Below are positions 50,688-59,368 of a stretch of DNA of 64,000 nt, in pieces; position 1 is the first letter of the stretch; every line of letters begins with the position of its first letter. Where the stretch lies: assembly GCF_021021415.1 (NCBI RefSeq), contig NZ_JAINWJ010000012.1, forward strand, positions 44,605 through 108,604, in the 5' to 3' direction. Origin of the DNA: Martelella mediterranea (GTDB taxonomy: Bacteria; Pseudomonadota; Alphaproteobacteria; Rhizobiales; Rhizobiaceae). The translations under genes were made by a program, and so were the position numbers. A model generated the notes under the pieces. That model saw nothing but the letters and a program-made list of their open reading frames with translations, had not been told where the DNA came from and searched no databases.

Positions 50688-51072
50688 CTCGGTTCCTTTC
50701 GTCTGGCGGCCCTGTCTGTGGCTTGTCCGTGCCCTGTCTGGCGGGAAAAATCAATCGTCGGCACGGGAAAGATAGCGCTTTGGTGGCCCGAGGATAAGGA
50801 AACGATGCGGTATCGCAATGTCTGTGGGCGGTATCGACGGATTTTCCGAAGGCGAGGTGCTGATGACGGGCTTCGGCATCGCAGCCTTCTGCCCCTCGCC
50901 CCGGAGGGGAGAGGGTGGCGCGTATGCGCCGGGTGAGGGGAGACCCCCGGATAATGAAGTGACCCGCAGGTGCTTCAATCGTGGCGATGCTGCTTGCCCT
51001 CATCCGGCCTTCGGCCACCTTCTCCCCAAGGGGAGAAGGGGACGACTGAGAGGCCCGGCCATGCGGTTCCTC
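50688..51072. other. Intergenic region with GC-rich palindromic repeats
   Basis: No gene is evident between pyrE and phoB. The interval contains two hairpin modules, described separately at 50885-51042. The remainder (50688-50880) probably contains the pyrE promoter; I see no clear -35/-10. Confidence 0.55.
50885..51042. repeat. Rhizobial GGGGAGAAGG-type palindromic repeat, copy 1
   Basis: Module A is CCCCTCGCCCCGGAGGGGAG, then GGCGCG/CGCC hairpins ending GGGTGAGGGG. Module B is CCCTCATCCGGCC-TTC-GGCC, then CCTTCTCCCC-AA-GGGGAGAAGG. The CCTTCTCCCC/GGGGAGAAGG hairpin is a very common intergenic element in Rhizobium relatives. A related pair is at 63821-63962. Confidence 0.7.
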
Positions 51073-51756
51073 TCACACCTCCATCGAATATCCGGCACCG
51101 CGCACGGTGCGGATGACGTCGGGCATTTGCGAGAAGTTGAGGGCCTTGCGCAGCCGGCCGACATGGACGTCGACGGTGCGTTCGTCGACATAGATGTCAT
51201 GGCCCCACACACCGTCGAGAAGCTGGGAGCGGGAGAACACCCTTCCGGGCGAGGTCATCAGGAATTCGAGCAGCCGGAACTCGGTCGGGCCGAGGCGGAC
51301 TTCCTTGGCCTTGCGGTGGACGCGGTGGGTCTCGCGGTCAAGCTCGATATCGCCGCATTTGAGCACGCTGGAAAGCACTTCCGGCCGGGCGCGCCGCAGG
51401 ATCGCCTTGACTCGGGCCATCAGTTCCGGGGTCGAGAACGGCTTGACGACATAGTCGTCGGCGCCGATCGCAAGCCCGCGCACCCGCTCGCTTTCCTCGC
51501 CGCGCGCCGTCAGCATGATGATCGGCAGGCGCTCGGTCTCCGGCCGCATCCTGAGCCTGCGGCAAAGCTCGATGCCGGAGACGCCGGGCAGCATCCAGTC
51601 GAGCAGCAGAAGGTCCGGCACCCGCTCCTGCAGCCTGAGTTCGGCCTCGTCGCCGCGCGCGATCGTCTCGACCTCGTAGCCTTCCGATTCGAGATTGTAG
51701 CGCAGCAGGACGCTCAGCGCTTCTTCATCTTCGACAACTGCAATCTTCGGAACCAT
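51073..51756 (-). CDS. phoB: Phosphate regulon response regulator PhoB
   Basis: A 227-residue OmpR-family regulator: receiver domain with acidic pair EDEE near 9-12, phospho-Asp in LLLLDWMLPGVSG, Thr in MLTARGEE and Lys in YVVKPFSTPELMAR. The winged helix carries VRLGPTEFRLLEFLMTSPGRVFSRSQLLDGVWGHDIYVDERTVDVHVGRLRKAL, the PhoB-specific pattern. PhoB, phosphorylated by PhoR at low phosphate, activates pst and other pho genes through PHO boxes. It is the last gene of the pst-pho cluster. Confidence 0.97.
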   Translation of the reverse strand: MVPKIAVVEDEEALSVLLRYNLESEGYEVETIARGDEAELRLQERVPDLLLLDWMLPGVSGIELCRRLRMRPETERLPIIMLTARGEESERVRGLAIGADDYVVKPFSTPELMARVKAILRRARPEVLSSVLKCGDIELDRETHRVHRKAKEVRLGPTEFRLLEFLMTSPGRVFSRSQLLDGVWGHDIYVDERTVDVHVGRLRKALNFSQMPDVIRTVRGAGYSMEV

Positions 51757-51778
51757 CTCGTGCCTCTGTCAAATGGTT

Positions 51779-52498
51779 TCAGGATTTGCTTTCGCCGGAG
51801 CCGACCGAGGGCGACATGTCGTCCTTCGGGCGTTCTCCCTGCGGCTGCGAGCCGGTGGCGATGTAGTAGATCATTTCCGCAATATTGGTGGCGTGGTCGC
51901 CGATGCGCTCGATATTCTTGGCGCAGAACAGAAGATGCGTGCAGGTGGTGATGTTGCGCGGATCTTCCATCATGTAGGTCAGAAGCTCGCGGAACAGCGA
52001 GGTGTAGATCGCGTCGATCTCCTCGTCGCGCTCGCGGATCGAATTGGCCTTGTCGGCCTGGCGCGAGGTGTAGGCGTCGAGCACTTCCTTGAGCTGCAGC
52101 AGCGCCAGTTCCGACAGGTGCTCGATGCCGTGGGCGAGCTTGCGCGGAACCCCGGTGCCCTGCACCGAGATCACCCGCTTGGCGGTGTTCTTGGCCATGT
52201 CGCCGACGCGCTCGAGATCGGCGGCGATGCGGATCGCGCCCATGATCTCGCGCAGGTCCGCCGCCACCGGCTGACGGCGCGCGATGGTGACGATCGCCTT
52301 CTCGCCGACCTCGCGCTCGGCCTCGTCCAGCGCCAGATCCTCGGCGATCACCTTTTCGGCGAGTTCGGTATCGGTGTTGACCAGCGCCACGACGGATTGC
52401 GAGACCATCTCTTCCGCCATGCCGCCCATTTCGGAAATCCGGCGCTGGAGATATTTCAGCTCCTCGTCGAAGGCCGATATGATATGCGAGTGTGCCAT
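51779..52498 (-). CDS. phoU: Phosphate signalling protein PhoU
   Basis: A 239-residue protein of two repeated three-helix PhoU domains (about 18-105 and 120-215). Both carry metal-binding acidic patches (EKVIAEDLALDEAEREVGE and DAIYTSLFRELLTYM), with RVGDMAKNTAKR and RIGDHATNIAEMIYYIATG as the conserved helices of each half. PhoU links the Pst transporter to PhoR, damping PhoB activation when phosphate is plentiful. It sits 12 bp after pstB and 22 bp before phoB, in the conserved order. Confidence 0.96.
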   Translation of the reverse strand: MAHSHIISAFDEELKYLQRRISEMGGMAEEMVSQSVVALVNTDTELAEKVIAEDLALDEAEREVGEKAIVTIARRQPVAADLREIMGAIRIAADLERVGDMAKNTAKRVISVQGTGVPRKLAHGIEHLSELALLQLKEVLDAYTSRQADKANSIRERDEEIDAIYTSLFRELLTYMMEDPRNITTCTHLLFCAKNIERIGDHATNIAEMIYYIATGSQPQGERPKDDMSPSVGSGESKS

Positions 52499-52510
52499 CT
52501 GTGCGTCTCC

Positions 52511-53314
52511 TTAACCGAACCGGCCCATGATGTAGTCCTGGGTGCGCTGGTCCGCGGGATTGGTGAAAATCGTGTCGGTGTCGTCCTCCTCGACCATGTA
52601 GCCGAGATGGAACATCGCCGTGCGTTCGGAAACGCGCGCGGCCTGCTGCATCGAATGGGTCACCATCACGATGGTGTAGTTCTGCTTCAACTCGCTGATC
52701 AGTTCCTCCACGCGCGCGGTCGCGATCGGGTCGAGCGCCGAGCAGGGTTCGTCCATCAGGATCACCTCGGGGCTCACGGCAATGGCGCGGGCGATGCAGA
52801 GCCGCTGCTGCTGGCCGCCGGAAAGGCTGGTGCCGGGCTCGTGCAGCCGGTCCTTGACCTCGTTGAACAGGCCCGCCTTCTGCAGGCTGGTCTCGACGAT
52901 CCGGTCGAAATCGGCGCGGTGACGGGCAAGGCCATGGATGCGCGGGCCGTAGGCGACGTTCTCGTAGATCGATTTCGGAAACGGGTTCGGGTTCTGGAAC
53001 ACCATGCCGACGCGGGCGCGCAGCTCCACCACATCGATGCCGGAAGTGTATATATCCTCGCCGTCGAGCGTGATCGTGCCGGTGACCCGGCAATTCTCGA
53101 TCGTGTCGTTCATCCGGTTCAGCGTGCGCAGAAAGGTCGACTTGCCGCAGCCCGACGGGCCGATCAGCGCGGTCACGGCGTTGCGGCGGATGTTCAGGTT
53201 GACGTCGAACAGCGCCCGCTTCTGCCCGTAATAGACGGAAACATCCTTGCCGACCATCTTGTAGCTTTGTTCGTTCATGTTTCCGCTCATTGTTCTTTTC
53301 GCATCAAGGGTCAT
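52511..53314 (-). CDS. pstB: Phosphate ABC transporter ATP-binding protein PstB
   Basis: A 267-residue ABC ATPase: Walker [11 protein letters not shown]-loop [15 protein letters not shown], signature [16 protein letters not shown], Walker [14 protein letters not shown] and the H-loop [12 protein letters not shown]. The [11 protein letters not shown] and [18 protein letters not shown] segments are PstB-specific. It powers high-affinity phosphate import through PstC-PstA at the inner membrane. GGAGACGGAG precedes the ATG. It lies 9 bp downstream of pstA. Confidence 0.97.
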   Translation of the reverse strand: MTLDAKRTMSGNMNEQSYKMVGKDVSVYYGQKRALFDVNLNIRRNAVTALIGPSGCGKSTFLRTLNRMNDTIENCRVTGTITLDGEDIYTSGIDVVELRARVGMVFQNPNPFPKSIYENVAYGPRIHGLARHRADFDRIVETSLQKAGLFNEVKDRLHEPGTSLSGGQQQRLCIARAIAVSPEVILMDEPCSALDPIATARVEELISELKQNYTIVMVTHSMQQAARVSERTAMFHLGYMVEEDDTDTIFTNPADQRTQDYIMGRFG

Positions 53315-53323
53315 CTCCGTCTC

Positions 53324-54652
53324 CTACCAGCGCCGCTCGAAGCGGCGACGGAGAATGACCGCGGTCAGGTTCATCAGGATCAGGAATACCAGGAGCACGA
53401 TGATCGCCGCCGAGGTGCGCTCGACAAAGGCGCGCTCGGCCTCGCCCGCCCACATGTAGATCTGCACCGGCAGCGCGGTCGAGGGATCGAGCGGGCTTGC
53501 CGGGTAATCCGCCACGAAGGCGACCATGCCGATCAGCAGCAGCGGCGCGGTTTCGCCGAGCGCGCGGGCCAGGCCGATGATCGTGCCGGTCAGGATGCCG
53601 GGCATGGCGAGCGGCAGCACGTGGTGGAACACCGCCTGCATTTTCGACGCGCCGACGCCGAGCGCCGCCGAACGGATCGACGGCGGCACGGCCTTCAGCG
53701 CCGAGCGGGTGGCGATGATGATTGTCGGCAGCGTCATCAGGGTCAGCACCAGCCCACCGACGAGTGCGGCCGAGCGCGGCAGGCCGAGAAAGCCGATGAA
53801 CAGCGCCACGCCGAGCAGGCCGAAGACGATCGACGGCACGGCGGCGAGATTGTTGATATTGACCTCGATGACATCGGTGAACCGGTTCTTCGGCGCGAAT
53901 TCCTCGAGATAGATCGCCGACGCCACGCCGAGCGGCAGGGACAATACCAGCACGATGCCCATCATGTAGAGCGTGCCGACGAAGGCAACGCCGATGCCCG
54001 CCGATTCCGGCCGCGAGGATGCGCCATGGGTGAAGAAGCCGGTGTTGAAGCTCTTGTGCAGCCGGCCTTCCGCCTTCAGTTCCGTCATCCACGCGGCTTG
54101 TTGATCCGAGACGCGGCGGCTGGTTTCCGGCAGCGAGAGATCGATCTGGCCCTTGTTGGCGGAATCGACATCGGCGGCGGCGAGCAGTTTCACGTCGACG
54201 GTCTTGCCGATCACCGACGGATCGTCCATCACCACGTCGCGCAGGTCAACGCGGGCCGAGCGCGAGACGAGCCGCATGGCTTCGCGCATCTCGGCGGCAT
54301 TGGCGGGATCGAGATCGAGCGTTTTCGCCAGCGCGTCCTGCACCAGAGCCGGATAGTTCGCCGTCAGCAGCAGGCGCGGGTTTTCGTCGCGCAGGCCCTC
54401 GGGGTCGACCACCTGCTCCGAAAACGTGATCGGCAGCGTGATCGTGGTCTGCTGGAAGGCGGAAAAGCCCTTGCCGGCGACCGAGAACAGCAGCGCCGCC
54501 AGGAAGAACAGGCCGGCGAAGATCGCGAGGAAACCGAACACGCGGAACCGCCTTTCGGCGCGGTGGCGGCGTTTCAGCCCCTTGCGGCGGGTCTCGGTGA
54601 CCGTGCGGCGGAAATCCCCCGCCTCGTTCGGGTTGGTGAAGGTCTCGCTCAT
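53324..54652 (-). CDS. pstA: Phosphate ABC transporter permease PstA
   Basis: A 442-residue permease, longer than E. coli PstA because of a large periplasmic insert between helix 1 (about 37-59) and the permease domain (about 215-440), the usual rhizobial form. Permease signatures are GVASAIYLEEFAPKNRFTD, NINNLAAVPSIVFGLLG and the EAA loop GASKMQAVFHHVLPLAMPGILTGTIIGLARALGETAPLLLIG. Its ATG overlaps the pstC stop by 4 bp, indicating coupled synthesis of the two channel subunits. Confidence 0.96.
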   Translation of the reverse strand: MSETFTNPNEAGDFRRTVTETRRKGLKRRHRAERRFRVFGFLAIFAGLFFLAALLFSVAGKGFSAFQQTTITLPITFSEQVVDPEGLRDENPRLLLTANYPALVQDALAKTLDLDPANAAEMREAMRLVSRSARVDLRDVVMDDPSVIGKTVDVKLLAAADVDSANKGQIDLSLPETSRRVSDQQAAWMTELKAEGRLHKSFNTGFFTHGASSRPESAGIGVAFVGTLYMMGIVLVLSLPLGVASAIYLEEFAPKNRFTDVIEVNINNLAAVPSIVFGLLGVALFIGFLGLPRSAALVGGLVLTLMTLPTIIIATRSALKAVPPSIRSAALGVGASKMQAVFHHVLPLAMPGILTGTIIGLARALGETAPLLLIGMVAFVADYPASPLDPSTALPVQIYMWAGEAERAFVERTSAAIIVLLVFLILMNLTAVILRRRFERRW

Positions 54653-56130
54653 GCGTACTGCTCCCGGTATTTGCGCACGACATAGAGCGCGTAGACATTG
54701 AGGCAGAGCGTGATCACGAACAGGGTCAGGCCGAGCGCGAAGGCCACCAGCGTCTGGGGCGTGTTGAATTCGAGGTCGCCGGTGAGCTGGTTGACGATCT
54801 TCACCGTCACCGTCGTCATCGGCTCGAACGGGTTGATCTGCAGATTGGCGGCAACGCCGGCGGCCAGCACCACGATCATGGTTTCGCCGATCGCGCGCGA
54901 GGCCGTCAAAAGCAGCGCGCCGACAATGCCCGGCAGCGCCGCCGGCAGAACCACGCGCTTGATGGTCTCCGATTGCGTCGCGCCAAGCCCGAGCGAGCCC
55001 TTGCGCAGGCTGTCGGGCACGGCGTTGATGATGTCATCGGAGAGCGAAGAAACGAAGGGAATCAGCATGATGCCCATCACCACGCCCGCCGTCAGCACCG
55101 ACTGCGCCTCGATGAAATTGCGGTAATTGCCGGTGAACAGCCCGTTCAGCTCCACCGAGATATCGCGCAGCAGCGGGCCGACCGTGATCAGCGCGAAAAA
55201 GCCGTAGACGATGGTCGGAATGCCGGCGAGAACCTCCAGCAGCGGCTTGGCGATCGAACGCAGCCGGCCGCTGGCATATTCCGACATGTAGATCGCCGCA
55301 TAGAGCCCGATCGGCACGGCCACCGCCATCGCCACCGCGGAAATATAGATCGTGCCGGCCAGAAGTGGGATCAGGCCGAACTGGCCGGGCGAGGCGGTTT
55401 CGCCGGCTGCGGCAAAGCGCGGATCCCATACCGTGCCGAAGAAGAAATCCATCGGCGAGACCTGGGCGAAGAAGCGCAACGATTCCGACAGCATCGACAG
55501 CACGATGCCAACGGTCGTCAGGATCGCGATGGTGGAGGCGAGAAGCAGGGCCCCCAGCACCACCTGCTCGACGCGGTTGCGGGCCTGGAACTGCGGCTTG
55601 ACCGCGCGGAAGGAGAGCGCCAGCGAGACAAACGCGACGGCCAGCACGGCGGCCGCCATGGCGTAGCTGCTTTTCGCCGAAAGCGCGTTCATCCGCTCCG
55701 CCGAGGCCAGCACGAAGGGCTGCGGATTGGCGGCCAGCGGAATGCCGCTTCTGGCAAGCACCGCGCGAAGCTGGCTTGAATCTTCCGCCACGCGTTCGCG
55801 CGCAGCATCGGGCAGTTGCCGCAGGCCGTAGGCGACGGAAGTGACGGTGTTGAAGGTCAGGCTCTGGGCCGAGGCCGGCTGCTCTTTCACGCTTTCGGGA
55901 AAATCCTCCCGGATCTCCGCGCCGATCAGAAGCGGGCTCGCCACCATCCATACCGCCATCAGGAGCACGGCCGGAACGACGGTCGCGATCGTCACGAAGC
56001 TTGCGTGATGGCTCGGCCGGGAGTTGATCCTCCCGGCATCGGCTAGCGCATAGGCTTTTGCGCGGGCGGCGAAGAAGCCCCCTGCGCTGAGAAGCACGAT
56101 GAGCGCCAGTATGATCAAAAACACATGCAT
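54649..56130 (-). CDS. pstC: Phosphate ABC transporter permease PstC
   Basis: A 493-residue inner-membrane permease with an N-terminal helix (MHVFLIILALIVLLSAGGFF), a second one near 50-70, a long extracytoplasmic region, and the permease core from about 200. The core shows PIGLYAAIYMSEYASGRLRSIAKPLLEVLAGIPTIVYGFFALI and the EAA loop GATQSETIKRVVLPAALPGIVGALLLTASRAIGETMIV. The extended N-terminal part is typical of rhizobial PstC. The start MHVFLI was preferred over upstream GTG/ATG codons because the helix should begin at residue 1. Confidence 0.95.
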   Translation of the reverse strand: MHVFLIILALIVLLSAGGFFAARAKAYALADAGRINSRPSHHASFVTIATVVPAVLLMAVWMVASPLLIGAEIREDFPESVKEQPASAQSLTFNTVTSVAYGLRQLPDAARERVAEDSSQLRAVLARSGIPLAANPQPFVLASAERMNALSAKSSYAMAAAVLAVAFVSLALSFRAVKPQFQARNRVEQVVLGALLLASTIAILTTVGIVLSMLSESLRFFAQVSPMDFFFGTVWDPRFAAAGETASPGQFGLIPLLAGTIYISAVAMAVAVPIGLYAAIYMSEYASGRLRSIAKPLLEVLAGIPTIVYGFFALITVGPLLRDISVELNGLFTGNYRNFIEAQSVLTAGVVMGIMLIPFVSSLSDDIINAVPDSLRKGSLGLGATQSETIKRVVLPAALPGIVGALLLTASRAIGETMIVVLAAGVAANLQINPFEPMTTVTVKIVNQLTGDLEFNTPQTLVAFALGLTLFVITLCLNVYALYVVRKYREQYA

Positions 56131-56197
56131 ATTCGGACCATCCGGGGCCTGGAGCCCCATTGCCCCGCCACCGGCGGGCATTGAATTCACATACGCG

Positions 56198-57241
56198 CTA
56201 CTGCGTCTGCTGCAGCGTCACGCCCGCATCGAAAGCGGCCTTGGTTGCCGCGCGTTCCGCTTCCGAAGCCGGCACGAGGCCATATTCGGCAAGCGGGCCA
56301 TAGGGCCCGGCCATGTCGTCGGAGAGGAAGAAATCGACATATTCCTTGAGGCCCGCGATCGCGCCGACATGGGCATTCTTGACGTAGAAATAGAGCGGCC
56401 GCGAGACCGGGTATTCGCCGGAGCCGACGGTCGCGAGCGTCGGCGTGACGCCGTCGATCGTCGCCACGTTCAGCTTGTCGGTATTGTTGTCGTAGAACGA
56501 CAGGCCGAAGACGCCGAGCGCCGAGCGGTTGGCGGCGACCCGCGCCAGCGTTTCGGTATAGTCGCCGTCAATGCCCGGCGCGCGGCCATCCTTGCGCACG
56601 GCAATGCATTTTTGCTCGCCCTGCTTCTCGCCGAATTCCTTCGTGAGAAAATCGACAGCGCCCGACTCTTCGCAGCCGACCGCCAGCACCTTTTCCTCGA
56701 ACACTTCGCGGGTGCCGTGCTTTTCGCCTGGTATATAGGCGGTGATCTCGACATCGGGCAGCGCCGGATTGACTTGCGCCCAGCGGGTATAGGGGTTTTC
56801 CACGAGCTTGCCGTCGATCACCAGTTCAGCGGCGAGCGCCTTATAGAGATCAAGCGGCGTAAGCGCCATCGGTTCCATCGCGGCGTCGGTGGCGAACACG
56901 ATGCCGTCATAACCGAACACGATCTCGGAAATGCCGGTGACGCCGTTCTTGGCGCAGTTTTCGCGCTCGCCCTCGCGCATTGGCCGCGAGGCATTGGCGA
57001 TATCGATGGTGCGCGGGCCGACGCCCTTGCAGAATTCCTTGAGCCCGGCCGACGAGCCGCCCGATTCCACGATCGGCGTCTTGTAGTCGGGATAGATCTC
57101 ACCAAAGGTCTCCGCCACGATCTTGGCATAGGGCAGCACGGTGGAGGAGCCGGCGATCTGGATCTGGCTGCGCGCCAGCGCCGGCGCGGCAAAGGCAAGC
57201 GTGGCGGCAAGCGTCACGATCGGCAGGATGAATGGCTTCAT
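56198..57241 (-). CDS. pstS: Periplasmic phosphate-binding protein PstS
   Basis: A 347-residue substrate-binding protein with a signal peptide (MKPFILPIVTLAATLAFAAPALA). Typical contacts for phosphate are IQIAGSSTVLPYA, VESGGSSAGLKEFCKGVG, IDIANASRPM, and GEKHGTREVFEEKVL. It delivers phosphate to PstCA. It is the first gene of the pst operon, and a three-repeat PHO box lies 54-82 bp upstream, so it should be strongly induced by phosphate limitation through PhoB. phoR lies upstream on the same strand. Confidence 0.96.
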   Translation of the reverse strand: MKPFILPIVTLAATLAFAAPALARSQIQIAGSSTVLPYAKIVAETFGEIYPDYKTPIVESGGSSAGLKEFCKGVGPRTIDIANASRPMREGERENCAKNGVTGISEIVFGYDGIVFATDAAMEPMALTPLDLYKALAAELVIDGKLVENPYTRWAQVNPALPDVEITAYIPGEKHGTREVFEEKVLAVGCEESGAVDFLTKEFGEKQGEQKCIAVRKDGRAPGIDGDYTETLARVAANRSALGVFGLSFYDNNTDKLNVATIDGVTPTLATVGSGEYPVSRPLYFYVKNAHVGAIAGLKEYVDFFLSDDMAGPYGPLAEYGLVPASEAERAATKAAFDAGVTLQQTQ

Positions 57242-57294
57242 GGCTGGCTCGCCTCTTGCGGCTTTGCGGTGCCCTCTCGGGTTGACCCGGTTTT

Positions 57295-57323
57295 ATGTCA
57301 TTTTTACTTCAGTTTTATGACAG
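57295..57323 (-). promoter_or_regulatory. PHO box upstream of pstS
   Basis: Read on the minus strand, three 7-mers CTGTCAT, CTGAAGT and ATGACAT are each followed by AAAA, giving an 11-bp period. The first unit is a perfect PHO-box repeat. This matches the tandem direct-repeat architecture bound by PhoB and places the site just upstream of the pstS promoter. Confidence 0.85.
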
Positions 57324-57367
57324 TCTATCCCTATGAAAAACATCAGGATTTGACTTTGACGCCGTCG

Positions 57368-58612
57368 TCAGAACCGGACGGTGAAGGTTGTGCCATGGCC
57401 GACTTCGGATTTCACCGAGAGCCGGGCGCGGTGGCGGGTGAGGATGTGCTTGACGATCGCCAGCCCAAGGCCGGTGCCCTTCTTCGAACGGCTGTCGGCG
57501 ACCGAGACGCGATAGAAGCGCTCCGTCAGTCGCGGCACGTGTTCGGAGGGGATGCCGGGGCCGTGGTCGACCACGGAAACCTCGGCGCCGGAGGGCGAAA
57601 GCGGCTTGAGATAGACCTCGACCTTGCCGCCCTCGGAGCCGTATTTGCAGGCGTTCTCGATCAGGTTTTCGAACACTTCCACCAGCTCGTCCTTGTCGCC
57701 GTTCACCGTCACCGGCTCCTCGGGCATGAACAGGTGGATCGATACTTCCAGATCCTCGGCCAGCGGCAGCAGGCTGTCGCGGACATGGCCGAGCAGGGCG
57801 TTGAGCGTGACCGTCTGGTCCGGCGGCAGATGCGCCTTGGCCTCGAGCCGCGACAGGCTCATCAGGTCGTCGACCAGGCGGCTCATCCGTGTCGCCTGGT
57901 CGAGCATGATCGGCAGGAACCGCTCCTGCGCCTTCACGTCATGCTTGGCCGGGCCCTGCAGCGTTTCGATATAGCCGCGCAGCGAGGCGAGCGGGGTTCT
58001 GAGTTCGTGGCTGGCATTGGCGACGAAGTCGGAGCGCATGCGATCGATCCGGCGGGCCTCGGAAACATCGCGCAGCACCAGCATGAACACCGGCCTCTCC
58101 GCATCGGAAACCGGCGCGCTGCGCACCAGATAAACGCGCTCTGAAGGCAGCCGCTCGGAATATTCGATCTGGTTGACCCTGCCATTCGCCAGCGTGTCGC
58201 GGATGATGTCGAGCACGCCGGGGGCGCGCATGCGCGCCGAGATGTGGGAGCCAAGCGGGAACTTTCCGAATGTGTCGCTCGCCGAGCGGTTCTGGAACAG
58301 AACCGTGCCGTCGGGGGCCAGAAGATAGATCGCAAGGTCGATTTCATCGAGCAGGCCGGGAAGGTCGCCGAAATCGAAGGCGAGCACGGTCTCCAGACTG
58401 TCGGGAACGCTCTCCTCCTCCGCGGCCAGCCTGGGCCGGATGGCGGCAATGGCGGCAGCGCAGACGATGAGCCAGGCGGAAATGACGGCAAGGGCCGGGA
58501 GCGCACCGTCATAGAGCGCAAGCAGCGCCACCGCCGTCGTTGCAAGCAACACGAACCACGCCGCGGCCATGCGCGAGGCAATGCCGCTCAGAATGCCTTC
58601 CACACGGTTCAC
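57368..58612 (-). CDS. phoR: Phosphate regulon sensor histidine kinase PhoR
   Basis: A 414-residue kinase with two N-terminal helices (about 14-60), a PAS domain (about 85-180, LPGLLDEIDLAIYLLAPDGTVLFQNRSASDTFG), a HisKA domain with the phospho-His in FVANASHELRTPLASLRGYIETL, and a HATPase domain: N box LIENACKYGSEGG, G1 VVDHGPGIP, F box ERFYRV and G2 KGTGLGLAIVKHIL. It phosphorylates PhoB at low phosphate. GTG start with GGGAG upstream. It lies upstream of pstS and is separated from phoB by the pst genes, as is usual in rhizobia. Confidence 0.96.
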   Translation of the reverse strand: MNRVEGILSGIASRMAAAWFVLLATTAVALLALYDGALPALAVISAWLIVCAAAIAAIRPRLAAEEESVPDSLETVLAFDFGDLPGLLDEIDLAIYLLAPDGTVLFQNRSASDTFGKFPLGSHISARMRAPGVLDIIRDTLANGRVNQIEYSERLPSERVYLVRSAPVSDAERPVFMLVLRDVSEARRIDRMRSDFVANASHELRTPLASLRGYIETLQGPAKHDVKAQERFLPIMLDQATRMSRLVDDLMSLSRLEAKAHLPPDQTVTLNALLGHVRDSLLPLAEDLEVSIHLFMPEEPVTVNGDKDELVEVFENLIENACKYGSEGGKVEVYLKPLSPSGAEVSVVDHGPGIPSEHVPRLTERFYRVSVADSRSKKGTGLGLAIVKHILTRHRARLSVKSEVGHGTTFTVRF

Positions 58613-58839
58613 CCGATGCTCCCGAAATCTCCTGAACTGCGCCTACTATACGCATTTTGTAACAGGAATATTGATGACGGGAAAATAATCGGGATGGCGA
58701 GTCCACCTTGATTAAGGGGCAATGCATGTGTCCTTCAGCAGGGCCGGAAAGCCGCCTTTTTTCTCGTTCAACCGGAACCCGAACGGCTGCGCTTGATTGA
58801 AGTCAAGGCAGGGCAGCCTCGCTCGCATATTGATGAACC

Positions 58840-59340
58840 ATGCCAGCAGCCACGAACAAATCCGAATTGCTCGCGGTCTTTGACAAGGACCTTGCGAAGC
58901 TGAGAAAGACGCTCGACGCGGTCGATGAAGACACGTCGACCTTGTCTGCGCCTGATGACGCCGTCACGGTCAAGGGTATCATCGCCCACCGAACACATTG
59001 GATGGGCATGTTCCATCGCTGGTATGAAGACGGTGTTGCCGGCCGGGAGGTGTTCGTGCCGGCCAAGGGCTACAAGTGGAATCAGCTCAAGGCCTATAAC
59101 GCGCCGGTTTATGCGAAGGGCGACGAAACGCCCTGGCCCGACCTGCTGTCGGCGTTCGACGCTGCCTGCGACAGGTTGCGGTCGTTTATCGTCGCTCGTG
59201 ATCATCACGAACTGTATACTGATGGCGTTTACACCTGGACCGGAAGGTGGACGCTGGGCCGGTATGCCGAAGCCACCGGACCATCCCATTTCCGGTCTGC
59301 GAACAGTTATATCCGCAAGGCGTTGAAGGCTGCGCGATAG
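58840..59340 (+). CDS. ClbS/DfsB family four-helix bundle protein
   Basis: A 166-residue protein: TNKSELLAVFDKDLAKLRKTLDAVDEDTSTLSAPDDAVTVKGIIAHRTHWMGMFHRWYEDG, ending with YTWTGRWTLGRYAEATGPSHFRSANSYIRKALKA. This is the DinB-like fold of the ClbS/DfsB group, in which a His-rich helix start (IIAHRTHW) is typical. ClbS hydrolyses colibactin, but most members are uncharacterised. Stand-alone gene between phoR and adenine deaminase. The ATG MPAATNK is well placed but lacks a strong ribosome-binding site. Confidence 0.85.
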   Translation: MPAATNKSELLAVFDKDLAKLRKTLDAVDEDTSTLSAPDDAVTVKGIIAHRTHWMGMFHRWYEDGVAGREVFVPAKGYKWNQLKAYNAPVYAKGDETPWPDLLSAFDAACDRLRSFIVARDHHELYTDGVYTWTGRWTLGRYAEATGPSHFRSANSYIRKALKAAR

Positions 59341-59368
59341 GCGTCTCGCGTCGCTCGTTGTGCGGGTT

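Noticed and set aside
51773..54685. A 970-codon plus-strand open frame
   Set aside because: It covers phoU, pstB and pstA on the other strand and is a high-GC antisense artefact.
56099..58144. A long plus-strand open frame over pstS and phoR
   Set aside because: It is antisense to two well-supported genes and has no recognisable motif.
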